A DNA stretch of 64,000 nt from the NCBI GenBank assembly GCA_030424715.1, contig JAUHWH010000001.1, positions 868,001 through 932,000 on the forward strand, written 5' to 3'. Shown here in pieces: positions 26,707 to 34,847 of this stretch. Source of the DNA: Bdellovibrionia bacterium. GTDB taxonomy: Bacteria; Bdellovibrionota; Bdellovibrionia; Bdellovibrionales; JAGQZY01. Position 1 is the first letter of the stretch. Every line of letters begins with the position of its first letter. Below the pieces are notes generated by a model, which was given only the letters and a program-made list of their open reading frames with translations, was not told where the DNA came from and searched no databases. A program made the position numbers and the translations under genes.

Positions 26707-27447
26707 TTACAAACGTGTCTCACTTTGCCATTCAATATTTTCGATGTGCTGTCGTAACATGCTCGCGGTTCTGAACTTTTTTAGAATAAGGTTAGAGCGT
26801 AGACCCATGCAGATTTCTTTCACCTCTTTGGGGTGCTTAGCGTAGTGTTTTTTACCACCGATGGCTTCGTAAAAAAGCCTTATCAAGTTTAAAATATCTT
26901 CCGCCTTGTTAAGCCTTTTAGCATCACCCCAATTGTACATATCGAGCAACTTAAATTCAAAGCTCAATCCCTTTCTCTTAATGATAATATTATCGGAGTG
27001 CAGGTCTCCATGGTATTCGTTGAGAAAATGGACTCCTTCAATACCTTTGGCTAGCGAATGTAATAAAAGCAACCCCTGCATGATCCCCAAGCGACCACCC
27101 GGCTGCCGTTTTAAAAAGTGAGACAGGATCGCTCCGTCGGCATATTCGTAAACAAAGCAGGTGATATTATGACCATTCACTTCAATAAGCTCTTGGGTAT
27201 AGTAGTTAATGGAGACGGGGCTTTCTGAGAGTTTGTGCAAACGGCGGGCGTATTGGTTGGCCACTTTGTTCTTAGGGTTGCGTTTGGGATAAAAAAACTT
27301 GAGAGCCAAGGAGATTCGGCTGGAGGTCTCTTCCGCCTTATAAACCTCTCCTTCCCATCCACTGCCCAGTTTTTTGATTATAATATATTTGTCGGCAATT
27401 TTTTGTCCCGGCTCAAAATTGAATTTCTTAGGTACTTTCGATTTCAT
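26707..27447 (-). CDS. Soluble Ser/Thr protein kinase (Hanks-type)
   Basis: 246 residues, a minimal kinase. Gly-rich loop LGSGWEGEVY (27-36), Lys50 in LALKFF, catalytic HGDLHSDN (146-153, with D148 and N153) and the metal-binding Asp169 in LLDM, where DFG is replaced by DMY. HGDLHSDN resembles the motif in RIO/aminoglycoside-kinase-like enzymes as well as Hanks kinases. No transmembrane segment or sensor domain, so cytoplasmic. The PP2C gene follows with one nucleotide between stop and start. GAGGAA lies upstream of the ATG. Confidence 0.88.
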   Translation of the reverse strand: MKSKVPKKFNFEPGQKIADKYIIIKKLGSGWEGEVYKAEETSSRISLALKFFYPKRNPKNKVANQYARRLHKLSESPVSINYYTQELIEVNGHNITCFVYEYADGAILSHFLKRQPGGRLGIMQGLLLLHSLAKGIEGVHFLNEYHGDLHSDNIIIKRKGLSFEFKLLDMYNWGDAKRLNKAEDILNLIRLFYEAIGGKKHYAKHPKEVKEICMGLRSNLILKKFRTASMLRQHIENIEWQSETRL

Positions 27448-27476
27448 GGTTCCTCGATCATTGTAAATAGAGTTTT

Positions 27477-28577
27477 CTATGGGGTTGTTAGTTCGAATCG
27501 TTTTTTTGGTAATGTTTTGCCATTGACCTGAAGCTGTAATGCATGTTGGCCCGAGTAATACTTGCGAGTGCTGATCTCTTTAAAATGGTGTCTTTTGTTA
27601 ATATGCAAGGTTTCTCCGGGACTGAGCTTTACCTTTTTCAACTTGAAGACTTTTGGGGTTTGCTCACCATTTTTTTTTCGATGATGAACGATATAATCAA
27701 TCATCAAGTTTTGGGTCTTGGTACTGTTGTTTGCTACTGAGAACTGAAATCCGAGTTTGTCGCCGAGAGTGACCGATTGACTAGACAGCCTCACCGAGCC
27801 GATCTTCAGCTGTTTCGGTTCAGAATAGCCCACGATCGCTAAGGCTTGGGGATGCCCCGCCTTCACAAGGCTGCGTAAACCATGGTTGATGATCCACATT
27901 GTCTCCTTGGTGGGTTTATTCTTCGCCCAGTTTTTCGCAAGGCGCAGGGTTATTTCGGGATTGTCTTTGGCGATATCGTTCAAGTTATTAGCGACTGAGC
28001 GCTGAACGTAGAGCTCAGGATCATTCTTTAATTTTTCTAGGATTGGCAAGATCGGTCCGGGATCATTTTTAAATTCTGGCAAGGCCGGCGCCCAGGGAAG
28101 CCGAGGACGGCAGCCTTCACTCGCTAAACGGCGGACATGATAGTTTTTGTGGTTCGAGAGCTTAAGCATCCACTGCATAGTGGATTGAGGACTTCCCATT
28201 ATAAATGGTCGAACCGCAAACTCCGCGCTTGAATACTGGGTGAGCTCAACGAGCGCCTGTCGAGAGATTTTGACGTGCTTTTTATCGAGGCCGTAGGTGG
28301 CAACGAATTCTGGGAAAAACAGGGCTTCAAAACCAGAAAAATCGGGAGCGGCTTTGAGGACGGCCTCTAGCGCCTTGGGGTATTCGCTGGGAAGGTGCTG
28401 AGCCATAACCCGACAAATGTGACTGAGCCGTTGTTTTAGTTCCAGGTCCTTCCACTCCTTATTCAATACATTTCTTAGAAACGAGGCCGCGGAGAAGCCT
28501 TCGTAAGATTTATCGAGAGCTCTCGACAAACGGAGGATAAAAGACTTGTCGAGTTTGTTTTTTAAAGGTTCCGCCAT
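27477..28577 (-). CDS. AlkC/AlkD-like DNA alkylation repair glycosylase with C-terminal Ig-like domain
   Basis: 366 residues from ATG 28577 (AAAGG about 6 nt upstream; a TTG at 28604 adds nine residues). The N-terminal 250 residues are HEAT-like helical repeats with NYHVRRLASEGCRPRLPW (about residues 146-163), typical of AlkC/AlkD-type glycosylases that remove N-alkylated purines. A beta-rich C-terminal domain (about 260-366; LKIGSVRLSSQSVTLGDKLG, YIVHHRKKNGEQT, YYSGQHALQLQVNGK) matches the Ig-like domain of AlkC-alpha proteins. Confidence 0.87.
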   Translation of the reverse strand: MAEPLKNKLDKSFILRLSRALDKSYEGFSAASFLRNVLNKEWKDLELKQRLSHICRVMAQHLPSEYPKALEAVLKAAPDFSGFEALFFPEFVATYGLDKKHVKISRQALVELTQYSSAEFAVRPFIMGSPQSTMQWMLKLSNHKNYHVRRLASEGCRPRLPWAPALPEFKNDPGPILPILEKLKNDPELYVQRSVANNLNDIAKDNPEITLRLAKNWAKNKPTKETMWIINHGLRSLVKAGHPQALAIVGYSEPKQLKIGSVRLSSQSVTLGDKLGFQFSVANNSTKTQNLMIDYIVHHRKKNGEQTPKVFKLKKVKLSPGETLHINKRHHFKEISTRKYYSGQHALQLQVNGKTLPKKRFELTTP

Positions 28578-28616
28578 ATTGCCTTTGGGTTGGTCTGAGT
28601 TCAATTATTCTGAGAA

Positions 28617-29453
28617 TCACTTAAATACAACTTTAAAAGCCTTCATAGTTTCAGCCCAAGATACCTTGTCGGCGCGGGGGTTGTAAGCAAGAGGCAAATT
28701 AAACTTTTCGCCATTGGCCGTGGCAGCCGGGTTTGTAAAGCCATGCTTTGCATTTTTAAAGTTGAAAAGTTTATAGCGCACTTTGGCTGCTTTTAATTTT
28801 TGTCGAGTTGTGGCGAGGGCCTCGTCCGTTACCATTGGATCGTCGGCCCCATTGAATATCAACATTCGTGTTTTCAAAGGCGAAACAGGGTTTTGTACAA
28901 GAGGGGTTAGGTCTCCGTGATAGCTGGCCACCAGCTGCATGTCGACTCCACGTCGGGCCATCTCTAGGACAACGGCGCCTCCGAAGCAGTACCCCAGGGC
29001 GGCGATTTTTTTAGGGGCTACTTTTTCCTGAGTTTGCAAGGTCTTGAGTGCCGCTCGGAACAGTGTTTCAGCGTTGGCCATGTCTTTCATCACTTTAGAG
29101 GCAAAAGCCTTCGCATCTTTTGGGTGTTCCACGGTTTTACCATCACCGTACATGTCCACAGCGAAGGCCATATAGCCCTGTCGTGCGAGCTGCCGCGCTC
29201 TTTCTCTGGGGTACTCGGTTTGGCCCCACCACTCGTGAACGACTAAAACTCCCGGGAAGGGTCCCTCGCCCTCTGGGACAGCGAGGTAACCCTTCATCAC
29301 CTTGTCGCCAACAGAGTAGGGAACCTCTTTGGTCATCACCGTCATAGCGGGTTTGGCCATAAAGTCCGGCTTTTGTTTTTCATTGGCGCTGGTGCAACTC
29401 AAAAAAAGAGGGAATGACAAGCTCAATAGTGGAATGATGAACAGAATCCTCAT
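28617..29453 (-). CDS. Dienelactone hydrolase-family secreted protein
   Basis: 278 residues from ATG 29453, with GGAGG 5 nt upstream; an ORF extension to 29534 has no site. Residues 1-20 are a lipoprotein-like signal (PLFLSC). The alpha/beta-hydrolase core has VVHEWWGQTEY, catalytic Cys in ALGYCFGGAV, Asp in FNGADDPMV and His in NAKHGFTNP, the dienelactone-hydrolase triad. Substrate unknown; family members cleave lactones and esters. It shares a 211-bp divergent region with putA. Confidence 0.88.
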   Translation of the reverse strand: MRILFIIPLLSLSFPLFLSCTSANEKQKPDFMAKPAMTVMTKEVPYSVGDKVMKGYLAVPEGEGPFPGVLVVHEWWGQTEYPRERARQLARQGYMAFAVDMYGDGKTVEHPKDAKAFASKVMKDMANAETLFRAALKTLQTQEKVAPKKIAALGYCFGGAVVLEMARRGVDMQLVASYHGDLTPLVQNPVSPLKTRMLIFNGADDPMVTDEALATTRQKLKAAKVRYKLFNFKNAKHGFTNPAATANGEKFNLPLAYNPRADKVSWAETMKAFKVVFK

Positions 29454-29664
29454 AGAGGCCTCCGGAGGTTTATGATTGGCCGACAGTTTATCAACTGCCA
29501 AAGCAACTGCAAATAAATAGGAGCGGAAATCCACGCAATGGTGATTTTAGACACAGGTTGTCTAGGGGCGTTGGGGTGAGTGGGTTTGGAGAAGATGGAG
29601 GGGGAATCCCTTGCTTGTTTTCAACTGCGGCAGTACAAAATCCAGGTATTCGAAGAGGTGACTT

Positions 29665-32600
29665 ATGAATGGTGAAGTGATGAACCGTGCCGTCGAACTT
29701 GCGACGAAATGGCAACAAGTGGCGACCCTTAAGCTTTCTGATTTTGAAAATACTTTTCATAGCAAAATGCAAAAGCTTTTGAACAACCCAATTGACAAAA
29801 TCTTTTTGATCGAGCTGATGGATCAAAGTTTTCGCAGTCACGATGTGTCGCGGGTCGAAGATCAGATTGACTACTTGTTCTCGAAGTACGGCATGGCCAC
29901 TTTCTTTACGAGCTCTGAGCGTTTTTTGGTTTTTTTATTTCGCCATGCGGGAACATACATTCCTCAAATTTCTATTCCCTTATTTGTTGAGAACATCCGG
30001 CAAGATACCAATCGGGTGGTTTTGCCCGCTGATGATAAGCAGTTGAACAAGCATTTGAAGCAACGGCGCTCCAATAACACGCGAGTGAATGTGAATCTTA
30101 TCGGCGAGGTTGTTCTGGGTGAGGCAGAGGCTCAGGGGCGCATCGATAAATACATGAAGGCTCTTGAGAATCCGAACATAGACTATCTCTCAATTAAAAT
30201 TTCTACGGTCTACTCACAGATCAACCCGTTGGCCTTTGACCAAACCGTTGAAGACATTGTCCCCCGTATTCAAAAAATCTACAAGCAAGCCAAAAAACAC
30301 AAGTTTAAAAATCGCGACGGTGTTGAGTCTGAGAAATTCGTAAATCTCGATATGGAGGAATATCGAGACCTTTCAATCACTGTAGAGGCCTTTAAAAAAG
30401 CGCTCGAGGATCCAGAGTTGTTCGACTACCATGCCGGTATCGTTTTGCAGGCCTATCTTCCGGACGCCCATCTTTGGCAACAAAATCTAACCGAGTGGGC
30501 CAAAAAAAGAGTCGCGGCGGGGGGGGCTCCCATTAAAGTGCGTTTGGTCAAGGGAGCGAACCATGAAATGGAAAAAACAGAGGCCTCTCACCGCGGGTGG
30601 AGGCTTGCCACCTACACTGATAAAATTGACACCGACAGTAACTACAAAATCATGGCTACTTACGGGCTCCTTCCTGAAAACGTCAAAGCGGTGCATCTCG
30701 GTGCTGCTTCTCACAATTTGTTTGAACTCGCCTACGCCTTAGAGTTGGCGACGGAAAACCAGGTGTTGCCATACTTTTCCATCGAAATGTTGGAGGGGAT
30801 GAGCGAGGCGGCCCGTGCGGCCATTGCTGATGTGTCCGGCCAAAATGTGATTCTCTACGCCCCCATCGCGGGCAAGGAGCAGTTCACCAATGCCATTGCC
30901 TACCTTGTGCGTCGTCTCGATGAGAACACCAGCGAAGACAACTTCATCCGTTACTCTTTTGGACTCACTGTCGATAGCCCGGAGTGGTCAATGTTGCGTG
31001 AGAAGTTTATTCAGTCTTTCGACAACTGTGAGGGACTTTTCGTTGGGCAAAAGAGAAAGCAAAATCGCTTGGATGAAAATTGGGACAATTTCCAGGGTGG
31101 CACCTTTCATACTTATCGTTTTGAAAACGAACCCGACACTGACTTTATCCTCGAGGCCAATCGAAAATGGGCCCACAAAATTTGCGAGCGATGGAAGAAA
31201 GCCCCAGGGGATGATTTGCCCACAGTCCCTGTTGTGGTCGGTGGCAAAGACCTTACTGGTGATCGAGAGGTCGTTCGACGCATAGATAAGTCCCAGCTCA
31301 AAGAAGAAGTCTATTGCGGCCAATATGCTCGTGCCACCGCCGAGGATTTAAAAACAGCGGTTGATGTCGCTAGCGAAGACCCGGATCGATGGAGAAGTCT
31401 ATCTCGTCGCCAACGCCATGAGATTTTGTCAAACGTGGCCAACGAGGTGCGGAGTCGTCGGGGAGACTTGATCGGTGTTGCTGCAGCAGAGGTTGGTAAA
31501 GTTTTTACAGAAACCGATGTGGAAGTGAGTGAAGCTGTGGACTTTGTGGAGTATTACTCCGAGAGCACACGCTATTTTGAATCTCTAAAAAACATCCGGT
31601 TTCGGGGGAAGGGCGTTGGTTTAGTGACCCCCCCTTGGAACTTCCCCATTGCCATCCCTCTTGGGGGAGTGGCAGCCTCTCTTGCGGCCGGCAACACGGT
31701 GATTATTAAACCAGCTTCAGATGCCGTTCTCTGTGCCTATCAAATGTGCCTTTGCTTTTGGAATGCGGGCGTCAGTAAAAACACTCTCCAGTTCGTGCCT
31801 TGCCCGGGCTCCATGGCTGAAGAGTATCTCATCAAAAATGACAAAATTGATTTTGTGATATTAACAGGGGGCGAATCGACTGCCCAAAAAATGTTGAAAG
31901 CACGGCCCAGTCTTTTTCTGTCGGCAGAGACCGGGGGTAAAGATGCAACTATCGTCACGGCGATGGCCGATCGAGAACAGGCTATAAAAAATGTGGTTCA
32001 TTCTGCGTTTTCCAATAGTGGTCAAAAGTGCTCAGCCACGTCATTATTGGTGCTGGAGAATGAGGTGTATTTCGATCGTAAGTTCCAAGAAGCTTTGGTC
32101 GATGCGGCCCAGAGTTTATCTGTGGGTTCAGTGTGGGACTTAAAAAATAAGATCGGTACACTGGCTGGTCCTGTTTCTGGAGAGCTCAAGCACGCTCTAG
32201 AGAATTTGGAAGGTGGCGAAAGTTGGGTATTGAAGCCAGACTATGCCGACGAGAATGAATACATGCTTAAGCCGAGTATCAAATGGGGAGTCAGGGAGGG
32301 GAGCTTTTGCCATATGACAGAGCTCTTTGGCCCTTGTTTGTCGGTCATGCGAGCTGATGACCTAGAGCATGCGGTGCGGATCGTGAACAGCACGGGGTAC
32401 GGCCTAACCTCTGGTATCGAATCTTTGGATGAGCGTGAGGTCGACTACTGGAGAAAAAATATTCGTGCTGGCAATTTGTACATCAACAGAGGAACCACTG
32501 GCGCGATTGTCTTGCGGCAGCCCTTTGGTGGCCTAGGTAAGTCAGCGATTGGTTCTGGCCGTAAAGCGGGGATCCACAATTACATCACCCAATTTATGGA

Positions 32601-33252
32601 GTTCGAAGAGGTCCGTCGCCCCAATAATGATGAGCAAAGATCCAGTAAATTGGCCAAGCTGGCCAGCCGTTGGGACACGGACAGTCGCTTCGCCTCCTAT
32701 TCTGATGATATTGCGAAGTTGCAGGCGGCTTTGCAGAGTTATATGCAAAACAAAGAAAAAGAGTTCTCAGTTGAACGTGACTTTTTTAAGTTGCGAGGTG
32801 AAGACAATATTTTTCGATATCTAAAGCTTAACAGCGTCGCCATTCGAGTGTGTGAGGGGGATGGTCTGTTTGACTCCATGGCCCGGATTTTGGCGGCAAA
32901 AGTCTGTGGGGTTCAAGTGCGCGTGAGTTTAGAGAGCGAGATGATGGACACGGTGTCGCAGTTTCTGTTTCGCTATTCCCCGAAAATTCTTGGCGATGGT
33001 GACATTATTAAGCGTGAATCAGAGAGTGACTTTTGTCGTTGCTTTGCCCAGGTGGACCGCATCATGTATTCCGACGCCAGCAAGATTTCTGACACTATTT
33101 ATGAGAGCGCAGCTCAAGAGCTAAAATTTATCGTTCGGAACCCACCCTTGATGGAAGGGCGACTGGAGCTGCTCAATTTCCATGAGGAGCAGTCGATTTC
33201 TCACAGTTATCATAGGTATGGGAACTTAGGGGCTCGAGGTATACAGAGCTAA
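29665..33252 (+). CDS. putA: Bifunctional proline dehydrogenase / P5C dehydrogenase PutA
   Basis: 1195 residues. An N-terminal region without ribbon-helix-helix DNA-binding domain is followed by the FAD proline dehydrogenase barrel (about 150-470; VLQAYLPDA, RLVKGANHEMEK). The aldehyde dehydrogenase domain (about 530-980) has TPPWNFPIAIP, catalytic Glu755 (SAETGGKD) and Cys789 (NSGQKCSAT). The last 200 residues are a further region of unknown type. Such enzymes oxidise proline to glutamate with P5C channelled internally. Lacking the DNA-binding domain, it should not autoregulate its gene. It converges with the histone-fold gene by 4 nt. Confidence 0.96.
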   Translation: MNGEVMNRAVELATKWQQVATLKLSDFENTFHSKMQKLLNNPIDKIFLIELMDQSFRSHDVSRVEDQIDYLFSKYGMATFFTSSERFLVFLFRHAGTYIPQISIPLFVENIRQDTNRVVLPADDKQLNKHLKQRRSNNTRVNVNLIGEVVLGEAEAQGRIDKYMKALENPNIDYLSIKISTVYSQINPLAFDQTVEDIVPRIQKIYKQAKKHKFKNRDGVESEKFVNLDMEEYRDLSITVEAFKKALEDPELFDYHAGIVLQAYLPDAHLWQQNLTEWAKKRVAAGGAPIKVRLVKGANHEMEKTEASHRGWRLATYTDKIDTDSNYKIMATYGLLPENVKAVHLGAASHNLFELAYALELATENQVLPYFSIEMLEGMSEAARAAIADVSGQNVILYAPIAGKEQFTNAIAYLVRRLDENTSEDNFIRYSFGLTVDSPEWSMLREKFIQSFDNCEGLFVGQKRKQNRLDENWDNFQGGTFHTYRFENEPDTDFILEANRKWAHKICERWKKAPGDDLPTVPVVVGGKDLTGDREVVRRIDKSQLKEEVYCGQYARATAEDLKTAVDVASEDPDRWRSLSRRQRHEILSNVANEVRSRRGDLIGVAAAEVGKVFTETDVEVSEAVDFVEYYSESTRYFESLKNIRFRGKGVGLVTPPWNFPIAIPLGGVAASLAAGNTVIIKPASDAVLCAYQMCLCFWNAGVSKNTLQFVPCPGSMAEEYLIKNDKIDFVILTGGESTAQKMLKARPSLFLSAETGGKDATIVTAMADREQAIKNVVHSAFSNSGQKCSATSLLVLENEVYFDRKFQEALVDAAQSLSVGSVWDLKNKIGTLAGPVSGELKHALENLEGGESWVLKPDYADENEYMLKPSIKWGVREGSFCHMTELFGPCLSVMRADDLEHAVRIVNSTGYGLTSGIESLDEREVDYWRKNIRAGNLYINRGTTGAIVLRQPFGGLGKSAIGSGRKAGIHNYITQFMEFEEVRRPNNDEQRSSKLAKLASRWDTDSRFASYSDDIAKLQAALQSYMQNKEKEFSVERDFFKLRGEDNIFRYLKLNSVAIRVCEGDGLFDSMARILAAKVCGVQVRVSLESEMMDTVSQFLFRYSPKILGDGDIIKRESESDFCRCFAQVDRIMYSDASKISDTIYESAAQELKFIVRNPPLMEGRLELLNFHEEQSISHSYHRYGNLGARGIQS

Positions 33253-33755
33253 ATATTAAGATTGAGTTTGTCGAGAAACTTCAAGTCACTTTCCATGACG
33301 GTCCGGCGGCCGTCTTCTCGTGCATTGTCGATGGCTTGCATGGCGACATGGCGCAGGTGATCAGACAACGCAGACATCACAGATGCGGAAGTATTGAATT
33401 CAGACTGCTCGCTAACAAAATCTTTAAAACGAGAGGCGATCACTAGAATATCGCCACCTTTTGAAACTTGTTTGTTTGAAGGTTTTGAATACATTTGCGG
33501 AATGATCTTTTTTCGTCGTGGTGGTTCGGTCTTACCATCTTTAACATCACTTTTCTCCGGCGCTTGTTCGCGAATGGCTCCCGCACTTTTGTGTCGCGCG
33601 GCCGGTATATGCTGATCAAAACAGGGGACGCTGCAAAAGGTGTATCCTGTGCGCTTCGTGTTGCATGTCGAAACACTGCAAACATAATAGTCTTCAGTAA
33701 AGTTAATGCTTTTTTTACAGGTACTACACTTTTTCCACTCTTGATCCGCTGACAT
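33249..33755 (-). CDS. Zinc-finger plus histone-fold protein
   Basis: 168 residues from ATG 33755, with GAGG 5 nt upstream; ATG 33785 gives a longer form. Residues 10-55 have C10-x2-C13, C26-x4-C31, C41-x3-C45 and H49/H55, a HIT/MYND-like zinc-finger spacing. Residues 60-100 are charged linker. Residues about 103-163 match a histone fold: VIASRFKDFV (helix 1), ASVMSALSDHLRHVAMQAID (helix 2) and EDGRRTVMESDLKFL (L2 loop plus helix 3), parallel to archaeal HMfB. Likely a small DNA-binding or nucleoid protein; zinc could mediate dimer or partner contacts. Confidence 0.82.
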   Translation of the reverse strand: MSADQEWKKCSTCKKSINFTEDYYVCSVSTCNTKRTGYTFCSVPCFDQHIPAARHKSAGAIREQAPEKSDVKDGKTEPPRRKKIIPQMYSKPSNKQVSKGGDILVIASRFKDFVSEQSEFNTSASVMSALSDHLRHVAMQAIDNAREDGRRTVMESDLKFLDKLNLNI

Positions 33756-33942
33756 CATCACCTCGATGGGTTCGAAAGTAACCATTATTCAGCAAAATGT
33801 CCAGCCTGGGGTGTTAACTCAAATCAGCTGGGAACTTTTTACCTGACGACACAGGTATTGGGGGTGTCACGGGTCGACTCACAAGGGCCTTCCTTGGGCC
33901 GGCGAAGCCCATTGCTGAGCCCGTTAGATAGAGAAGTGTCTA

Positions 33943-34290
33943 GTGATTAGTTCGATGGCTTTCGCTGAACCCGGAGCCGCGAAAAAGTGTAGCAACAACG
34001 TTCCAGGTGGTGATGACAGAGCCATTGCGGTGACTATGGGTGAGGACGGATCCATGACGATTGACCTGCATGAAAGTACCATTCCGCTTTCTTCGAAACA
34101 GATCCTTTCTTCAGGGAATACGAAAGTAGTAATCAATCAACCTGTTAAGATGTCTGGCGAAGGTGAAGAGTGGACTGTTGAAGCAAACGTTATGGCTGTC
34201 TATAACCCCGAGCGCAACGAGTTGAGTTTAGCTTATTCGACTGATGGTTCGAGCATGCGTGGCGCCACTGAGCCACTGTCTTGCGACTGA
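33943..34290 (+). CDS. Small secreted protein, possibly 5'-truncated (unknown)
   Basis: 115 residues from GTG 33943, with AGAGAAG about 6 nt upstream. An in-frame stop at 33925-33927 limits the start. The peptide begins ISSMAFAEP, which looks like the end of a signal peptide missing its charged and hydrophobic parts. The mature part is a beta-rich domain with no recognised family, and ends with a lone Cys. Either a start codon or part of the signal region has been lost, or it is a cytoplasmic protein. Followed by a strong terminator. Confidence 0.5.
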   Translation: MISSMAFAEPGAAKKCSNNVPGGDDRAIAVTMGEDGSMTIDLHESTIPLSSKQILSSGNTKVVINQPVKMSGEGEEWTVEANVMAVYNPERNELSLAYSTDGSSMRGATEPLSCD

Positions 34291-34314
34291 TTGTATTGCT
34301 CTCAGTTTTGGAAA

Positions 34315-34355
34315 AACAAAAGGCACCTTCTTTGAAGAGTGCCTTTTTTATTTTT
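34315..34355. terminator. Bidirectional Rho-independent terminator
   Basis: A stem AGGCACCTTC / GAAG-A-GTGCCT (one bulged A) has an A-rich left flank and T tracts on its right (TTTTTTATTTTT). It serves the small gene on the plus strand and the convergent rhodanese gene on the minus strand. Confidence 0.9.
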
Positions 34356-34367
34356 AGTTGCTGAAAT

Positions 34368-34763
34368 TCACATTTTCTTAGTCATTTTATTCCAGCCCTT
34401 GATGCCGGCACTGAAGTGGCGAACGTTTGTGTAGCCCATCTCACAAGCGGCCTTCGCTGCTTTTTGCCAAGCGGTACAAAGCTTGCCCCCGCAGTAGGCA
34501 ACCACTAGAGCATTTTTATCTTTCGGTAGCACTTCCGACATTTTTTCAGCATTTGATGCATAGTGAATTGAGCCTGGTATAGCGCTCTTTTGGAAAGACT
34601 CTTTGGTGTTCACATCGATGATTGTGGCCGACTTGGTCTTTACCAGCTTTGCCATTTCTTGTGGTGGAACATCGCTGAATTTTTCATAATCACTGCAATC
34701 GGTGGCTTTTGCAAACAAACCTTGTGCAGCCAATAGAATCGTAACAAGCGCAATTGTTTTCAT
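34368..34763 (-). CDS. Periplasmic rhodanese-domain protein
   Basis: 131 residues from ATG 34763, with AAAGGAG 7 nt upstream. Signal peptide 1-18 (KTIALVTILLAAQGLFA). The rhodanese domain has ATIIDVNTKESFQKSAIPGS and the active Cys91 (VAYCGGKLC) before HFSAGIKGW. Single-domain periplasmic rhodaneses move sulfane sulfur. Cysteine pairs C91/C96 may form a disulfide. The ribosome-binding site is inside a 9-bp hairpin (34770-34799), suggesting translational control. Confidence 0.92.
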   Translation of the reverse strand: MKTIALVTILLAAQGLFAKATDCSDYEKFSDVPPQEMAKLVKTKSATIIDVNTKESFQKSAIPGSIHYASNAEKMSEVLPKDKNALVVAYCGGKLCTAWQKAAKAACEMGYTNVRHFSAGIKGWNKMTKKM

Positions 34764-34769
34764 TGAAAA

Positions 34770-34799
34770 CTCCTTTAGTTTTTCCATAGTCTAAAGGAG
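34770..34799 (-). promoter_or_regulatory. Hairpin sequestering the rhodanese ribosome-binding site
   Basis: In the mRNA, CTCCTTTAG (arm) and CTAAAGGAG (arm with the Shine-Dalgarno AAAGGAG) form a perfect 9-bp stem with a 12-nt loop. The start codon follows 6 nt downstream. There is no T tract, so it is not a terminator. Confidence 0.6.
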
Positions 34800-34847
34800 G
34801 TTTGGCTGTCTGCAAACAAAGTCTTGCTGACGTCCTGGTGCAATGAG

